Position numbers and translations under genes: made by a program. This document shows, in pieces, positions 26,301 to 41,300 of a stretch of 64,000 nucleotides of DNA (position 1 is its first letter; the number at the start of each line of letters is the position of its first letter). A model generated the notes under the pieces. It made no database searches and was not told the DNA's origin. It saw only the letters and a program-made list of their open reading frames with translations. Source of the DNA: Nymphaea colorata (lineage: Eukaryota; Streptophyta; Magnoliopsida; Nymphaeales; Nymphaeaceae); NCBI RefSeq assembly GCF_008831285.2, contig NC_045146.1, forward strand, positions 19,399,149 to 19,463,148, given 5' to 3'.

Positions 26301-29300
26301 ACCAAAGGAAACTTTAGTATCTTTTCAGCATAAAGAAGTAAGCTTTCAAAGAGATTACATTAGAAAATATTCCACCAAGAAGCTTTAGTGCCTCATCCAC
26401 CTGCAAAGAAATGAAGGCCAGAAACACCTGAGGCTTAGGAAGGTAACTTGATAATTAAGCGTTATACAGTCATTGTAACCTCACTAAGCAGTTGAAAACC
26501 ATATCACGACACATAGCAGCATTCAAACAGGTTTTACCATTCTCAAATACAAAAAAAACAGCACCACAGACATCCATGATATACCAATAAGCTTCGGCCA
26601 CTAGAACCAGATGTACTAGATGAATATAGCATAAGCTTTAAATAAATCGCGATATGGTTCCATAATCACATAGTTCAACAAAAAGGTGAGAAATCAAAGG
26701 GGAAAAAAAATTGCAAGGATGTGAATTGTTTCTCTTGTATTGATAGTTTGATACCATGTGGTTTGCAGATATACTCATTCTAGTTGTGCCTACTAACAGT
26801 TATAGTTTTAAAAGCTACAGACATAGGAGCACATCCATGCATGAATTCATTAATATGTTCTTTTCACTAATAAGCATAAGTGCATAACTGTTATTACTAG
26901 TATATAAACTTTCATCTGATGCTCACCTGCCAGCATGCATGGGATAAACATAAGTCTCCCATTGTCAACTCGTTGGTTTTTACCAGCAAGGTTTTTCTGG
27001 GGTACTAACCAGGACATGTTTTTCTCAGTAATCCAAAAAATTAATAAAAGAAAAATTAACAGAAATTTTATAAAATTTTGAGCTTTCTACTTCTTTTCTT
27101 AAAAACAATTAATACAAAATCAAAGTAGATATTGAAATTTCAAAATAAACCTCAAAACATTTAAAATATATTAAGCAATTTTTTTTCTGGAAGAAGTGAC
27201 AATCATTTAGATTTTTTTCCAAATATAACAGCTTTTTCACTCGATTCCTTTATTTTTACATTTTCTTCACATCTTCAACAAAAAAATCCTGACATTTGTA
27301 TGATGTCCCAGATTAATCTTCCATTAACCTATATTAGGATTTTCTACAGTACTATGGCTCTATGGCCACAGCCAGGCGTCAAATCCCAATAATTTGCAAT
27401 TGACAAAAGGGATATGACAATTCATTCACATCATATTTCATGAAAGCATAAGAAAATTTAACAAGATGAAATTTTGAATAAGAAAACTATGAAGCTGTCA
27501 TATTAGAAAAAAACAACAATATCACACTAAGAGGTCCTTAGAACATAAAGCAATCAAAAATAGCAACTTTAATGTGAAGCACTACAAAACTACAGCTTTC
27601 CACTGCCTGCATGCTGTCTCATGTTTATAAAGACAAAGGACATCAGAAAGTTTCACATGTAAAAACACTCATTATAAGAGACATCCATCAACTAAGATTT
27701 AGTGAATAATTGCTTTTGTGGTTTCACTGGTTTGAAAGGAGAGAACTTCTCTTCAGGCACAACAAGATACTATAGTCGAAGTTCATTTAAACATTTATGT
27801 CCATTGCAGTAACTAAAGGACTGACCAAAGGAGCCACATTACTGAATATTGGAAGCCAGTGCATCAAGGAACTCCAGATTCTAAGCCAACCATCTTTGAC
27901 CTGGAAGAAACCGTTTGAATGTAAAAAAAAGTGAACTTCCTAAATGCATTGATATTTGATACTCTTGTAACAAAAAAAATAAACAGCTATGGCTGTCAAG
28001 ATACCAAGGTTTCATCAAAAGCATGAGATCCAAAAGATGAAAAATAAGATGAATAGGGATATCGGTTATGAGTACCATTTTCCCATAGAATATTTGACAT
28101 ACCACTACTATGTAGTATCTATGGGGGCAAATCACATGACAAACTCCCCAGTGCCCTTAGAACCAGTTCATACTTCGTACTTTTAAACAGTGTAAAACCT
28201 GCCTAATCAACAAGTTGACTTTGTACTCTGTAGTCTCGTCGACTCAGCTTCACCCACACCGATGCGGGTGCGGGTGTGGCCCGACACAGCACCCGACTCG
28301 GTCAAACCGAATCGGGTGCTGCTGACCGCACCCGTTGTTCTTTTCTCTTATTTTGCTTTCATTTTTTTTCCTTCTCCTATCTTTCCTTCTTCTTTTTCTC
28401 TCTTCTCTCTCTCCCCCCTTATTTTATTTAATAAAAACTTTGAATTTTGTATGAGATTACGGTAACTTTGATAAAAAAAAAAAATCAAAATATAGACAAA
28501 TAAAATTACTTATATAACAAATAACATACATATGTGTGTGTGTGTATATATATGTATATGCTCTCGCCGCACCCGCACTCAATTTTTTTTTTTAAACTTG
28601 CTACATCTCGCACCGGCACCCGCACCCCTCACCCATGTGACATAGCTTCCTACTAAGTCAACCCATAGGGGGACTCATTTATGATTGAAACTCGGATGAC
28701 ATAGCTTCGGCCATGACTTGGCTTGACTCAGACAACCCTGTTTGTTGAAGTATGCAATTATAGAGTTGCAACAGCAGCTTAATTATCCGACTTTTTGTTA
28801 TCACATGAGTAGATATAACTTAGTCATTACTTTACTTAATGTTAGGTTAACTTATTTCTAAGTTATACATATAATCAAGACATTTTACAACCTTTTTATG
28901 TTTAAATGACAAGTTATATATTGTTTTTCTTTCAAAAACAGCAGTTAAAAAAACCTGGTCCAAGTCACCGACTTGTCCCGCCAAATCACAAGTCAAGAAT
29001 GGATGAGTTGAGACCCAAGTCACTGGGTTTAGAAACATTGTTTTTAAAACATTTGAGAGGATACCCTAACATTTGAGATCGCAGTTCCCATTGTGTCCTT
29101 TATCAATTACCCTGGGGACTTGAAAAAAAATGAGCCCAGGAAGTAGGATTCATTGTTGGAAGTTTGGAACCTCATTTTTTTGTAAGATGACCCTAATGTT
29201 CTTGTAAGAAACCAAAAAGGGTACAACCGTACAAGTGCTTTGACCCCGTAACTCAAAAGGGGTATATCAGTGCAGATGTCACTTTTTTTGAGTCTCAATC

Positions 29301-32300
29301 CTACTTTAGTCCTACTTCTGTGTCATTTGAGATGTCATGTCATGTTCCTCTACCTATTCCTCTTGTCTCATTGCAATCTTTTCCTACTCCAACTATGAAT
29401 AGGTTCCAGGACCCTCCATTGGTCTACACTCGACGACAGGATCCCTCTCATGGTCGACCATCAGACTCTTCTCAGGATGTGAGCTCCATTGAAGTAAGCA
29501 TACCTAACGTTGATCCTTCACAGGACTTGCCTATAGCCCTGCGCAAAGGCAAGAGATAGTGTAATGCTCGTTGGTTCGGCATACCTAACGTTGATCCTTC
29601 ACAGGACTTGCCTATAGCCCTGCGCAAAGGCAAGAGATAGTGTAATGCTCGTTGGTTCGGCGGGTCGGGTCGAGCTAGGGTCCAGACCCGGACCCGACCC
29701 CCACTCGCGTAAGGGCCCGACGCGAGGTCCTTCTCCCTCGCCTTTCCCCTTCCTTCTTCGTCGTCGCCTGGAGGTCTCCCGTGACAGCGCAGAGGGAGGA
29801 GAGTGGCGGACGGTGTGGGGGTGGTTGGAACGGCGACGGCGACGGCGACGGAGGTGGCAGCGACGGCGGCGACGGCGGCTTGGTAAACCCTCTCTCTCTC
29901 GTGCGATTTTTCTTGCTCTGCCACTCATGCCCTTTTGTTTGTTTTGCTCTCTGCCGCACGTCCCCTCTTCTTCTCTCTCGCCACTTTCTTTCCCCTCTTT
30001 CCGCTGGTTCTCTACCGCTCGACCCTCTTCTCACTCACCTGCACTCCCCCACCTGTTCTTTCTCTCTCTTCTCACCCCACGGCCGTTTTTCCCCCTTGAC
30101 CGAACCCCTCCTCTCTCTGTCTCTCCTCTCTGTCAGCGTCCTTTTTCTCTGGTTCGTTTCAGTTTTTTTTTCTCCCACTGCTACCGTGGGTTAGCAACAG
30201 ATTTTGTGTTGAACCTTTTTGGACGTATGTTGACTCTTTCCATGGCGTTTTGGGGGTTGGATTGCGGTTTAGGGACGTTTTTCCCCTCTCACCAGCTAGT
30301 AGGGTGTGAAGTGAGCAGCGGCAGCAAGCAATCTCGAGCATTGGCACTTGATCGGACGTGTGAAGTGGTTGCTAGAAGGGTTGTAGCAGTTTGGACGCTT
30401 GTTTTGGGGTGAGCAATACATAATCAAGCTCAAAGTAATGAATATTATCTTCTAAAGCATGTATAATTATTGTTCGAGCATGCTAGAGCTTAGAATTGAT
30501 TATTTTGGGACGCATGTTAGTGATTTTGTTTTTGGGGGAAACTTAGGATTTGAGTTGGGAAGTGATGATTCATGTATTTAATGATCGTTTAAGCATGATG
30601 GATTAATTTTCGAAGCTTTAGGGAAGCATGGTAGAGATTGTGAGGTTGTGGGGAAGATTTAGAACCGTCTTAGGGAGTGTAGCGCAGACTTCGGTGAACG
30701 GGTGTATCATGAAGTTAATTAAGGATATATGCGTATTGGGATGTGACTTGAGGTTGATGTCTTACTTAAAGAACGTTATTGAGGAAGGAATTAGTGATGG
30801 TTTGATTGATGGTTGAAGGCTTTGATAATTCGAGGCAACGTCAAGACGTAAAGGAGGAGGCCTATTGGAGAGCTTGTTGGTCGACACTACCTGTCGATAC
30901 CCTCTTGAGGCGATGACACGTGCCTCAAGGATTTTATTTTTGTATCTGTTCGTTCTGTTTGATTGGTGTAGGTGTCTAGTAGAAACCTTATTCTTGTTTA
31001 TGTTTGCAGGTGCACCGGGCTCATCCCGTCGACCCTGAGTTCGAAGCTTGAGGCATTTTGAAGAATTTGGTGAGCGCGCCACAGGTATGGCGACATTCCA
31101 GGCAAATTCCTGCCTGGGGCAATTGTGTGATTGGGTGCTCTTAGGATCAAGGGATCCTAGGATTGTGATGTTAATTGATTGACTGTTTTGTGAATGAGTA
31201 TATGTATGTTGCTTACATGATATGAATGGGTTAGAAAGATTATTAGTCATTCGTTTTAAAAATGTTACGCATTGGCATGTGCATGCTAGAATTGATATCT
31301 GTTTAGGACAGATGAGGCGGGGTATCGAGTCGAGTGTCTCCTCGACCCCAATTGTGCATTAGAAAGCATCATAGAATGATAACTGCATAGGACAGCCACG
31401 TGCCAACCGCAGATCGAGACTACTCTCTGTGGATTGGCTAAGTTTTTCAAAGAGGTGATTGACGTGATTGATGTGATGATTGATATGAATGTGTATATTG
31501 TTGCATATGCATTGCCATGGGCAATGATGCAGATGGATGTTTTGGAGGGTAGTTGTACCCGTATGGTATGACGGCTAGCAATGACTGTTACTGTATGTAT
31601 AGACCTCGTGTGGAGGTAATCGGAGGTGTGGGTGCACTCGTGAAGTGTACTAACCTCGTGTGCTAGTCAGTCAGCTTGTGAAATTGTAACTATAATGATA
31701 AGAATGAATAACTAAGAGATGAGAGACCAGTGGGATGTGGCTATGTGGTTGGGAGACGTCCCCCTTGATTTGCCACTGGTCTTGCCTGTCAGAGCGCAGG
31801 CGGTGCAAGGCTCCAGGGTTCTGTTGTGTGTTGTGCTTGGAGCGTTGGGCTCCCGCCTTCCCAACCTGGGTGTCCTAGGGAAGGCTGAGTATCTCACCTT
31901 GGACTTCACACATCCAGGGATGAGTGCTCTACCGCTGCAGCGGGTGAAATGGATCCATACTGTTATGGGCCACCACGGGGATTGTCTCTCGGCTGTAGGC
32001 CGCCCGCGGTGTGCACGTGCCTGTGTTGCACCCACAGGAACTGTTAATGCACTAAAGTTAATGAAAATGCAATGTGTTTGACAGAATGCATGTGACTGAC
32101 GTATATGTGATTGATATGGATGCAAGTGTTATGTTTAAGCATGCTTCGCATGTGACTGATGTTGTGTTAGTGTGGCCATCAAGTGGCTTTTACGTGTCGC
32201 ACTCAGAGGCGACATGACGATAGATAGGTTGATATTTGTCCCTTTATTTGAGCCCTACTTGTGGGTTTGGCATTTTCCTGGCTTGTTGCCATACTGCGAA

Positions 32301-35300
32301 GGCTGAGCCTTCAATTGTTTTCTTTTTCAGGTTATGGCGGACCCGGGCAACAGGTTGAGCGGATGGCTTCACTCACGTCCTACTGGGGTGGTTTTGGGAT
32401 GGTCGTTTGTAGTGCCGGCGCGTCATGTTTTGGGTTTATTGATGTCTTTTTTTTTTGTTAGGCATCAATGTTATTGATTTTGGAGCTTTTTGGTCATGCA
32501 CATAGATGTGAATTTGTAGGAAACAAAATGGTTATATCAATGAAAGTTCGCCCCATTGTTTTGTATTGCTTGGCTCATCGTCAATTTGAATTGTTGGGTA
32601 GTCACACCTCGATGCTTTATGTCTTTTTCAAAAAAAAATAGTTTGAGGATTAAAAAGATCGGGGTGTGACAGATAGTGTACCATGCATCCTATCTCTCAC
32701 GTTGTTTCCACTGACCATCTTGATGACAACTTACAGCAGTTTCTGAAAGCTATGTCAGTCCATACTACACAAACTGGTCATCAACAGGCATTACTAGATT
32801 GTAAATGGCAGAAAGCTTTGCAAGATGAGATGGATGCTCTCGTACAACGTGGTACCTAGGAATTGGTTGATCTACCTGAAAATTGTGACATTGTTGGCTC
32901 GAAATGGGTATTTACAGTCAAGTATCATTCAGATGGGTCAGTAGAGCGATATAAGGCTCGATTAGTGGCTAAGGGTTACACTCAGACATACGGAGTTGAC
33001 TTTTTTGGGACGTTCTCTCTTGTGGCTACATTGGGCACTATTTGCATCATTATTTCTGTTGTGGTACACTCGGATTGGCCTATGTATCAGCTTGATGTGA
33101 AAAATGTCTTTCTTTATGGTGATCTTGAAGAGACTGTATATATGCAGCAACCCCTAAGGTTCGAGCGACAAAGAGAGTGTAGTAAAGTGTGCCGTCTAAA
33201 GAAGACTATCTATGGACTCAAACAAAGTCCCAGAACGTGGTTCCACAAATTATGAGAGGTGGTTTCACAATGTGGATTTGAAATATCTCCTTTGGATCAT
33301 TCTCTATTCATCAAGAAGACCTCCAAATGTGTAGTTGTTATGGTAGTATATGTTGATGACATTATCTTGACAGGTGATTGTGAGTTCCTTCAAAAGCATT
33401 TTACCACGAAAGATCTTGGTCACTTGCGATATTTCCTTGGGATTGAGTTTGCGCAGAACAAAAAAGGTTTAGTGTTGTCTCAAAGGAAGTATGTCCTTGA
33501 CGTACTGCAGGACACAAGGATGCTACGGACCAAGCCGGCTAATCTCCCTATGAATCCACATCTTCATCTTCATGATACTCAATCAGAACTAGTAGATTCA
33601 TGATCTTACAGGTCTCTCATTGGCACACTTCTTTATGTTACTGTAACAAGACCAGATATTAGCTTTGCTATTGAGAAATTAAGTCAGTTTATGGAAAAAC
33701 CTAAAAAAGTCCATTGGGATGTTGCGTTGATGGTGTTAAAATACCTAAAGCCATCCCCGAGCAGAGGCCTCTTCTTTAAGAAAGGTGAATCTCTAGACGT
33801 TTTTGCTTACAGTGATGCTGACTATGCAGGGTCTGTTGATGATAGAAAATCCACCATGGCTTCTTTATCTTGGTTGGGGGCAATCTCATATCATGGAAAA
33901 GCAAGAAACAAAATGTAGTCTCTAGATCAAGTGCAGAATCTGAATATAGAGCAATGGCTCAAACAGTGACTAAGATGATATGCTAGCAAATATGAGTATT
34001 CATGTTCTTCCTATGAAAATGTACTGTGATAACAAGGTTGCCACTTATATTGCAAACAATCCAGTAGTTCATGAAAGAACTAAGCACATAGAGGTGGATT
34101 TGTCATTATGTTCGGGATCTTATAAAAGAAGGCGTGGTGGTGTCTACGGTTCATGTAGCTTTTGAAGATTAGGCAGCAGATATGTTTACTAAGGCTCTTC
34201 CGATCAATGATTTCTCTAGATGCTGTGACAAGCTGAGCATGGTTGATATCTATGCTCCAGCTTGAGGGGGAGTGTTGAAATCAAAAAGTTTACTTTTAAG
34301 TATGGTAGTTTTCTGAATATTTAAAAGCTAGAGTCCTCTTTTGTCATTTTACAACTTTATGTCTTACTTATGTAACAGCCCTAGCCGATCACTAATCTCT
34401 ATTTAAGTAGAGATTAGGGTACGATATGAATGAAGAAAAACTTTTTCCGTCTCTCTCTCTCCCATATTCCTTCCTCCATCGTCTAAATATCCCTTGTCGT
34501 CTAGTGAGAAGTGACTGCAAGGCCCGACGGCGGGGCTACAGCTGCCAACCCTTGTTGTCACCCTTTATTGGGCCTCGCAACTAGATAGCAAAAGATTTGT
34601 CATGACCTTCACTATACAACAAAAAGATGACACCTTTCTGTCGTCCCTCGTCATCTACCAAGGTGCGATTGCAAAGGTTGGCAATTGTGATCTAGTAGTC
34701 TATCATTGATACCATCTCTTATTGGATGGTGAGGCAATAGCAAGCCATCGTCCCTCGCTAGATAGAGGGGGTCCTATCACAACCCTCAATTTCCACCGAC
34801 GAGGGTCAGCCCTTGGAGATGTTCAAACTTGATCTAATTAACAAATATTTTAACATTTATTGGAGTGCAGCAGTTATTTGTGGACTTTTGGCAAAAGGTG
34901 GTCAACTTTCATAGGTGTTTCAAAATCAAAGTTCACAGTTAGGTGACTTTCTGAGGTGTTTCAAAACGTAGGCGACCATTTGTTGTTATCCTTTGTTGGG
35001 TGGTTCAATGTAAATTTTTCTTAAAATTATTTATATAACTTCGGCTTTGAATGAGACAGAAGCTCGTAGTAGACAGAGTTTATGCATTTGAAAGAATAGG
35101 AGTTGTTAAATTCTGGATTTGCCATCCACCAACTTTAGGAGTCAATGACCACTAAATTTGTATTTTGATGTAATTTACAAAAGCAAATAGGGTTTTATCT
35201 CGCACTATGTAACACGACACTTCTAAAAGGTAAAAATACCCATCTAAGGTATTTTTTAGGTTATAGTTTAATTAGGTATAACTGATTTGATTAGGTTTAA

Positions 35301-38300
35301 GTGGGTTTTATTACAGTATTTTTCTATTCATTCTTTTATAGTTTGTTCCTTTTTTTCTGTTTGCTGCTAAATGCAGCACTCTTGTAGTCGTTGGACTCTC
35401 CAACGGCTAGTTTTGCTAGCAGTTGGAGACTCCAACGGTTTGCCCTTTTGTTATATAATGCACTTTGTGCATCTTGTATTCTGAGAGGCCTTTTGTAAAG
35501 GTTTGTGTAATATGTCTTGTGAGTAATAGATGATTCTTTTCAGTGCATGGTTTGCCCAATCTTTGAGGTCTGGCTGCTATAGAACATGTCGAGTCCATAT
35601 TCAGCAGTTTGAAATCTGTGTGTTCGAGGAAGAATTTACCTACATGTGTTGTTCCATTAAATAAGTGCAGGAGTAGATATCATCGTACAACCAACAATGG
35701 ATGCCATTTTTTTTGGACCATGCCATTGCTAACAATTTAAATGTTTTGGGCTCCTAAGTAATGCCATCTACAATATGTTTTGGGCCCACAATGAAATAGA
35801 AATAATTCTCTCCTTATGGAATAGGCAATACTAATCAAATTGAAATTTGATATTAAAATACTGAGTCTAACTGAAATTAGTATAATGAAGGAAACCTTAG
35901 AATAATGTATACATGCATTTGTGAGTATTATAGACATACAAGTACAACAGTGCACATAAACAGCACCTGTTTGTACAGATGCATGTGCATTTACAGGTGT
36001 ATATATGTAAGTAAGTGAATGTAAATTTGAGAGAGAAACAAGAACCTCGTTTGAATCTTTTGTAAATGCAGAAGTGGCACAGGAGCTGGTCGTGGATTTA
36101 GGGAACGTGAGTAAAGAAGAAAGTTCTTGTAGGCTCCTGCAAAGCACAAGCAATGCAGCAAGATGACATGGAATAACTTTAAAATGGAATAGTTAAAAAT
36201 AATAGTTAAAAAGTTTGGTGTTTAGTGGGGATAAAGTATAACAAATGAGGACCATACAATCTCCCAAATGTTCGACATAACCAGAGCCAACTGTGCATGG
36301 GCAATTCACAGGTATCTTCGTATGAAAAGTTCATTAAGGTAGGAAAGATATTTAACTTTTCTGTTTAGTATTCCAAGTTGCCATCAAGGATTTAGCAGAA
36401 GAAAGAACTCAGGAGTAAGCAATCAGGACTTACCTTAACACCCACAGTGGTCCATCATAAGCACACAAGGAGATGCCCTCACTGAGAATTCTATAGAAAC
36501 ACACACACAAACAGGGTAAGCTAGTCTCTTCTATGAAAAATACAATCAAGTCTTGCGAATATAATAGTTAAAGCAGCAACATTTTGGTGCAGCATGGCAG
36601 TTCCAGTTCATCAGTGCTGCATTAAAGGTACATATATCCAAAGATGCATATTAACATCTGTTATACAATAATAACAGGATACAGATATACAGTCATCTGT
36701 TGGGAACTTAGTATCACAAAATGCAAGAACATGCTACACATACACACATGGACTCACACATATAAACAAAAAGGCCAAAGCTATTCTCTTTCATCGCCAC
36801 CCAAAAATCAGCAAAACGTTGATGAGATGTTGAAAAGGTGTATCAGCAACTTCATAAATACAAATGCAGGAAGGCTAATCAACAAAAATAACGAACTAGG
36901 ACAAGTGGATAGCTTGACTTCAACCATTTTATTGATCCTGTGAAAACATTACTAGCTTTAATCAGATCATATATGTGCTGAGTCAGGATTATCACAGCCT
37001 GGAGAACGACATACTATTTGCATGGGCATGCTATCAAACTTGGATTCTTGTCCCCATGCACGTCAAGACTGCATTAAAGGTACGCTACATACCTCTCAAA
37101 GCTTTCACATATTCCCTTAAACCAATCGATAGCAAGTGCTTCAGGAATTAAATGGTGGTAATTTCTCATAAGGTAGCAGAAGGAACCATTCCTGCAAATT
37201 TTGAAAGTATTTAGAAACTAAAATATGCATAGTATTTCACAAAAAATAAACTCTTTTTCCACTTCCTGGATGCTGCAGTTTATGAGAATATCTAGAAGCA
37301 TAATAATGAGCATTATAAAGTCATATCATATATGTTTAATGTTGTCAAGTCTCAAAGTGAAATTATTCGAGAACACTTAAGAGGATGAATATGTTGTCTA
37401 GACTCTAGATAACATTTCATTGGAGAATATTGAAAAAAAATGTTTAACCTCTTTTCAGCTTGAAAAGTTTTGTTACTTTTGTATTACTTATTAGTATGAA
37501 AGAATGTCTTTCAATCAAAGATAGAAAACAAAAATGTGGCTCTAGTGCATAAAGAGCATTGCAGCCATATGATAAACTTTCAACTTCTGGACCACAGCAG
37601 CCCCACACCTTCAGGACATATCTATCCAACTGAGAATGGTAGTAACAGGATTTCTCAGTTAGTTCTTTGACTTCTTGAGGTACATGTCATTCCTTAGGAA
37701 ACCGCAAAGTAGTTTCCATGTCTTGTTATTGATTGGTGTTCAGATAAGTTGAATTTGTTATGCATAATAATATTAGAATTTGGCACCATGTTCTTGGCCA
37801 CTGTTTCTTGGAGTTCACTAATAAGCTGACCAAGACAAGTTTTGATATTTTATGTGTCCAAATACACAGATAACATACATGAAGAAATTACATGTTTTGT
37901 TGTGTGCATCCATGAGAGTGCACACGAGCGTGTACATGAAGTACATAATCATGTATGCACATTCATTTACTGACCAATGGACATGCACAAATGGAATTAT
38001 CAACCTACAAGAGGGCTGCTTTAACATACAACAAAAAATTCTTACCTGATCATAATCATATTTTTTCCGTTTTCATTACAAAATTTATGTTCAGGAAATG
38101 CAAATTCAAGAACAGGACAATCCCTAGGAGGAATAGGTCATTAGAAGAGCATAACTACCATAACCATTTTCCGCTTATAATCCCCTCTTTTAGACGGCTA
38201 GCTGCATTTTCTTTCTTCAATCTCTTTGATGTTGAAGGTAGCTTAATAGTATGAAGACAAGCCTGAAATGAGGGTAATGCACAAAAAGATGATAATAACT

Positions 38301-41300
38301 TGAAGAGAAAAAGGAATGACAATATAGCAACCCCATGTCAGTATGTCACACACCCACACATATATGCATATAGATTTACACGTGCGTACACAGACATGCC
38401 TTCTGAAAAACGCAGGCTGCAAGTTCCATTAAGCTTCTCTCAAGACCCGTGGGATGTGCTGCCCTTACATCCCTGTCTACATCTGAAGGCCTGTAAACGA
38501 CCAGTAAATCAGCAAATATGAACCATTACCTTCAATATCTAGAAAAATGATTACTCACCGGATTATGGTACTTCCTGTGATAATAGCCTGATCAAATTCC
38601 TTACTCAGAACGTCAAGAAGAAATTCAATCAATCCACTCATATCAGAAATACTCCGAGCAAGTTTCAACTGTATCTTCGCATAAAGAACAAGTGCATCCT
38701 GCATAAGATAGTTGATTCATAGTTCAACTATCTTGTCATGTCATCTCTTTAATAATTTTTTCTACATTTTTGCAATAAAGCTTACTCCTTTCAAGCCCAT
38801 GCAGTCATTACCCTCACAAGAGTCACAACCAATGGTGTGGACAATGGTCGAACTAGACTTCCACATGTCTACAACTATAAGATCCTGCTTACAACGAAGG
38901 GCCACTAGGCTACAATGTCCAGCGCCACTCCCTTACTTGACAAGCCTATGCTCTGGCCAGACATACTCCTCCAACCATAGCAACGGCCTATCTAGCATTC
39001 ATGAGTAAGAACACTCTATCACCCCCAACTTACACTGGTTGTATCCACCCTACCCTCTAGCACAAACAAAGGTCCATCACAATTTGAATACATTCAACCA
39101 ACCCCAGCAGAAGTCACCTCCTTCTTGGAACTACGACCATCTTGGTAAAGCGATAGAGCACCATTCCTGTAATTTTTAGGATTTTTTTTTTAAATCTGCC
39201 CAGATTTTTTCTGAAATTTTTCCAAGAAAAACAACTTGTCCCAAGAATGATATTTGTCACAATGCTCTAGAGTAATCATTAAGCTGACCTGTCAACTGAT
39301 TCTTGGCCAAGCTAACTACTCAATCCCTAATGGTTAGCCAATGGAAATTAGGTTAACTGGCTTATCAAGACTATGGTTCATTGCAACATCTTGAAAGGGC
39401 CCAAGATCACGGAAGACCCTAGGGGTGCCTAGCACGGGCTCCTAAGGCACAATATTATGTCACCAAGTAAACAATGAGTGTCTATTGCAGAAAAATGACA
39501 TAGAAGATAAACAGGTACCAACAGTTAACTAAGTTACCTAGTCTACCTGCAGACGATGTGAAATATATATGCAACAAAGTAAAGAGAACAGAATAAATTT
39601 ACTTTACCTATAGCAGGTCCTGAAAGAGGTTTGCGTGCAAAAGTACACAGGAGGAAACACATAAAAAGGAAAGAAATAAAAAAATTCAAGACAGCACAAA
39701 TGGAAGATAAAAAAAAATTCAAAAGGAATAATCCCTAATGAACAAATGCAAGACAGTTTGGGGAAAGCACTCACAAATCATTCTAGCAATAGGATTTCTA
39801 TTTGGCAAGTTGGATCCATCAAAAAGATGAAAAAAGAATGTACAAGAAACGAAGAAAAGAAAAGAAAAAAAAGTCAAGACAACAAGAGTCCCCTCTATCA
39901 GAACAGGTATGCTCATTATACTATAATGCCTAGAAATGCACTTGTCGATGAACTTGAATCCAACTATCAAAGTGGCAAGGGAGGAAAGGGGGCAAAGCAA
40001 ACAAAAAAGAGGTACAGAAGACAAGGATGAAAAGCATCATTGATCACACTAGAGTAGAAAGAGCACAATAAGTCAATTACCTGGCCAACATTAGTGAACA
40101 TATAACAGAAAAGATGAAGGCATATTTACCTTGCAGAAAATAATCATAAGATTGATTCAACAATAGACCTTACAGAAAACAATGATAGGAAAAGGTTTCA
40201 ACAAATTATAGGAGATCTGACGAATACAACTCCTCCCACATACATCTTGAAACTAGAAAGAATCAGTATGCAAAGCCTCAGACATGCATTAAATAATTTG
40301 TGAATCAATAATCAATGCACTCAACAATCTTGAATCAATCTGTTTAGATTGTTATCTTTTAGCCTTCACCCTGATATGCAAAGAAAACAAAGGCAATCTT
40401 TGTCTGGCCAAAAACATAAAGCTCATCGCCTTCTGGAAATGTAAGTATTCCATTACTCCATTAGAAATGCAGAATGGAACCTGGGAATGCTGTTTGATAC
40501 CTTTAGCCCATGATCATGAGTTGAAAGCCAGAAGCGAGACATGAAATCTTGCAATGCTAGATGGATTTTAAGAGATCTCCGTCCTAAATTTGGACCATCC
40601 TTTATCAGATACATGTTCATGCACTCGATAAGCTTTCGAGAAATCTTCCCTTCTTCCCTATTTGAATATTTAGGATAGGGACATGTGACAGGAGTCAATA
40701 TTATTCACCAAAATATTCAAATACCAGAGGAGAAAAAAAATTGATGCAGTAGAAATATGAACGTCAAGTGGAAGAAAATAGATGAAAAATGTACCTCAGG
40801 TTTGAAAACATATGAATGAATCCTTTCACTATCTCATTGCGTAGGTTGTCATGAAAGTCACCAACTGGATATTCCAGTAAGGCAAGGAGTGTTTGAATAA
40901 AACGAAACACTTCCTCTTTAGAGGCTGCACTTTTGTGATCTCCACCGCCCAAAATTGTCCCAATCTTGTGCATATATAGGAGAACAAGATCTGCCACAAG
41001 AGTATTACATAAATTGGGAGCAGCAGGATTTATTTATTACTACTATAAATTTCTCTATAGTTGGTTAGGCATAACTTACTTTCATAGATCCGTTTCCTCA
41101 TGTGTAGACGATACTCTTTTATTCCAAGGAGCTGACGAAGAATGCTGCTATATTCAGAACGAAAGCTTGGTACATCCCTTATAACATCCAACAGATGACC
41201 AAAAATAGCTTTCGCGGCAGCAAGGAGCACCAGCCTCCTACCTAAGCCACAGAATATGAAGAACATGTAAGTTTTTCCATTTTTAAAAATATTTTCTTTA

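Larger units (their letters stand above)
29215..34272 (+). pseudogene. Ty1/copia polyprotein relic, split by a solo LTR, in ATM intron 12
   Basis: Integrase-end sequence appears from about 29215 ([20 protein letters not shown]), followed by a linker to 29640. The frame resumes after the inserted LTR at 32672. Reverse transcriptase follows: [53 protein letters not shown], and YVDDIILTG near 33346. RNase H ([34 protein letters not shown]) runs to about 34165. Stops and shifts are frequent (for example near 32860, 33255, 33601 and 33916). The left part of the element is missing. Confidence 0.85.

Noticed and set aside
29645-30412. Long open frames on both strands in the GC-rich head of solo LTR 2
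   Set aside because: They are Arg/Ser/Pro/Gly-rich composition frames, overlap on both strands and lie in a non-coding LTR.
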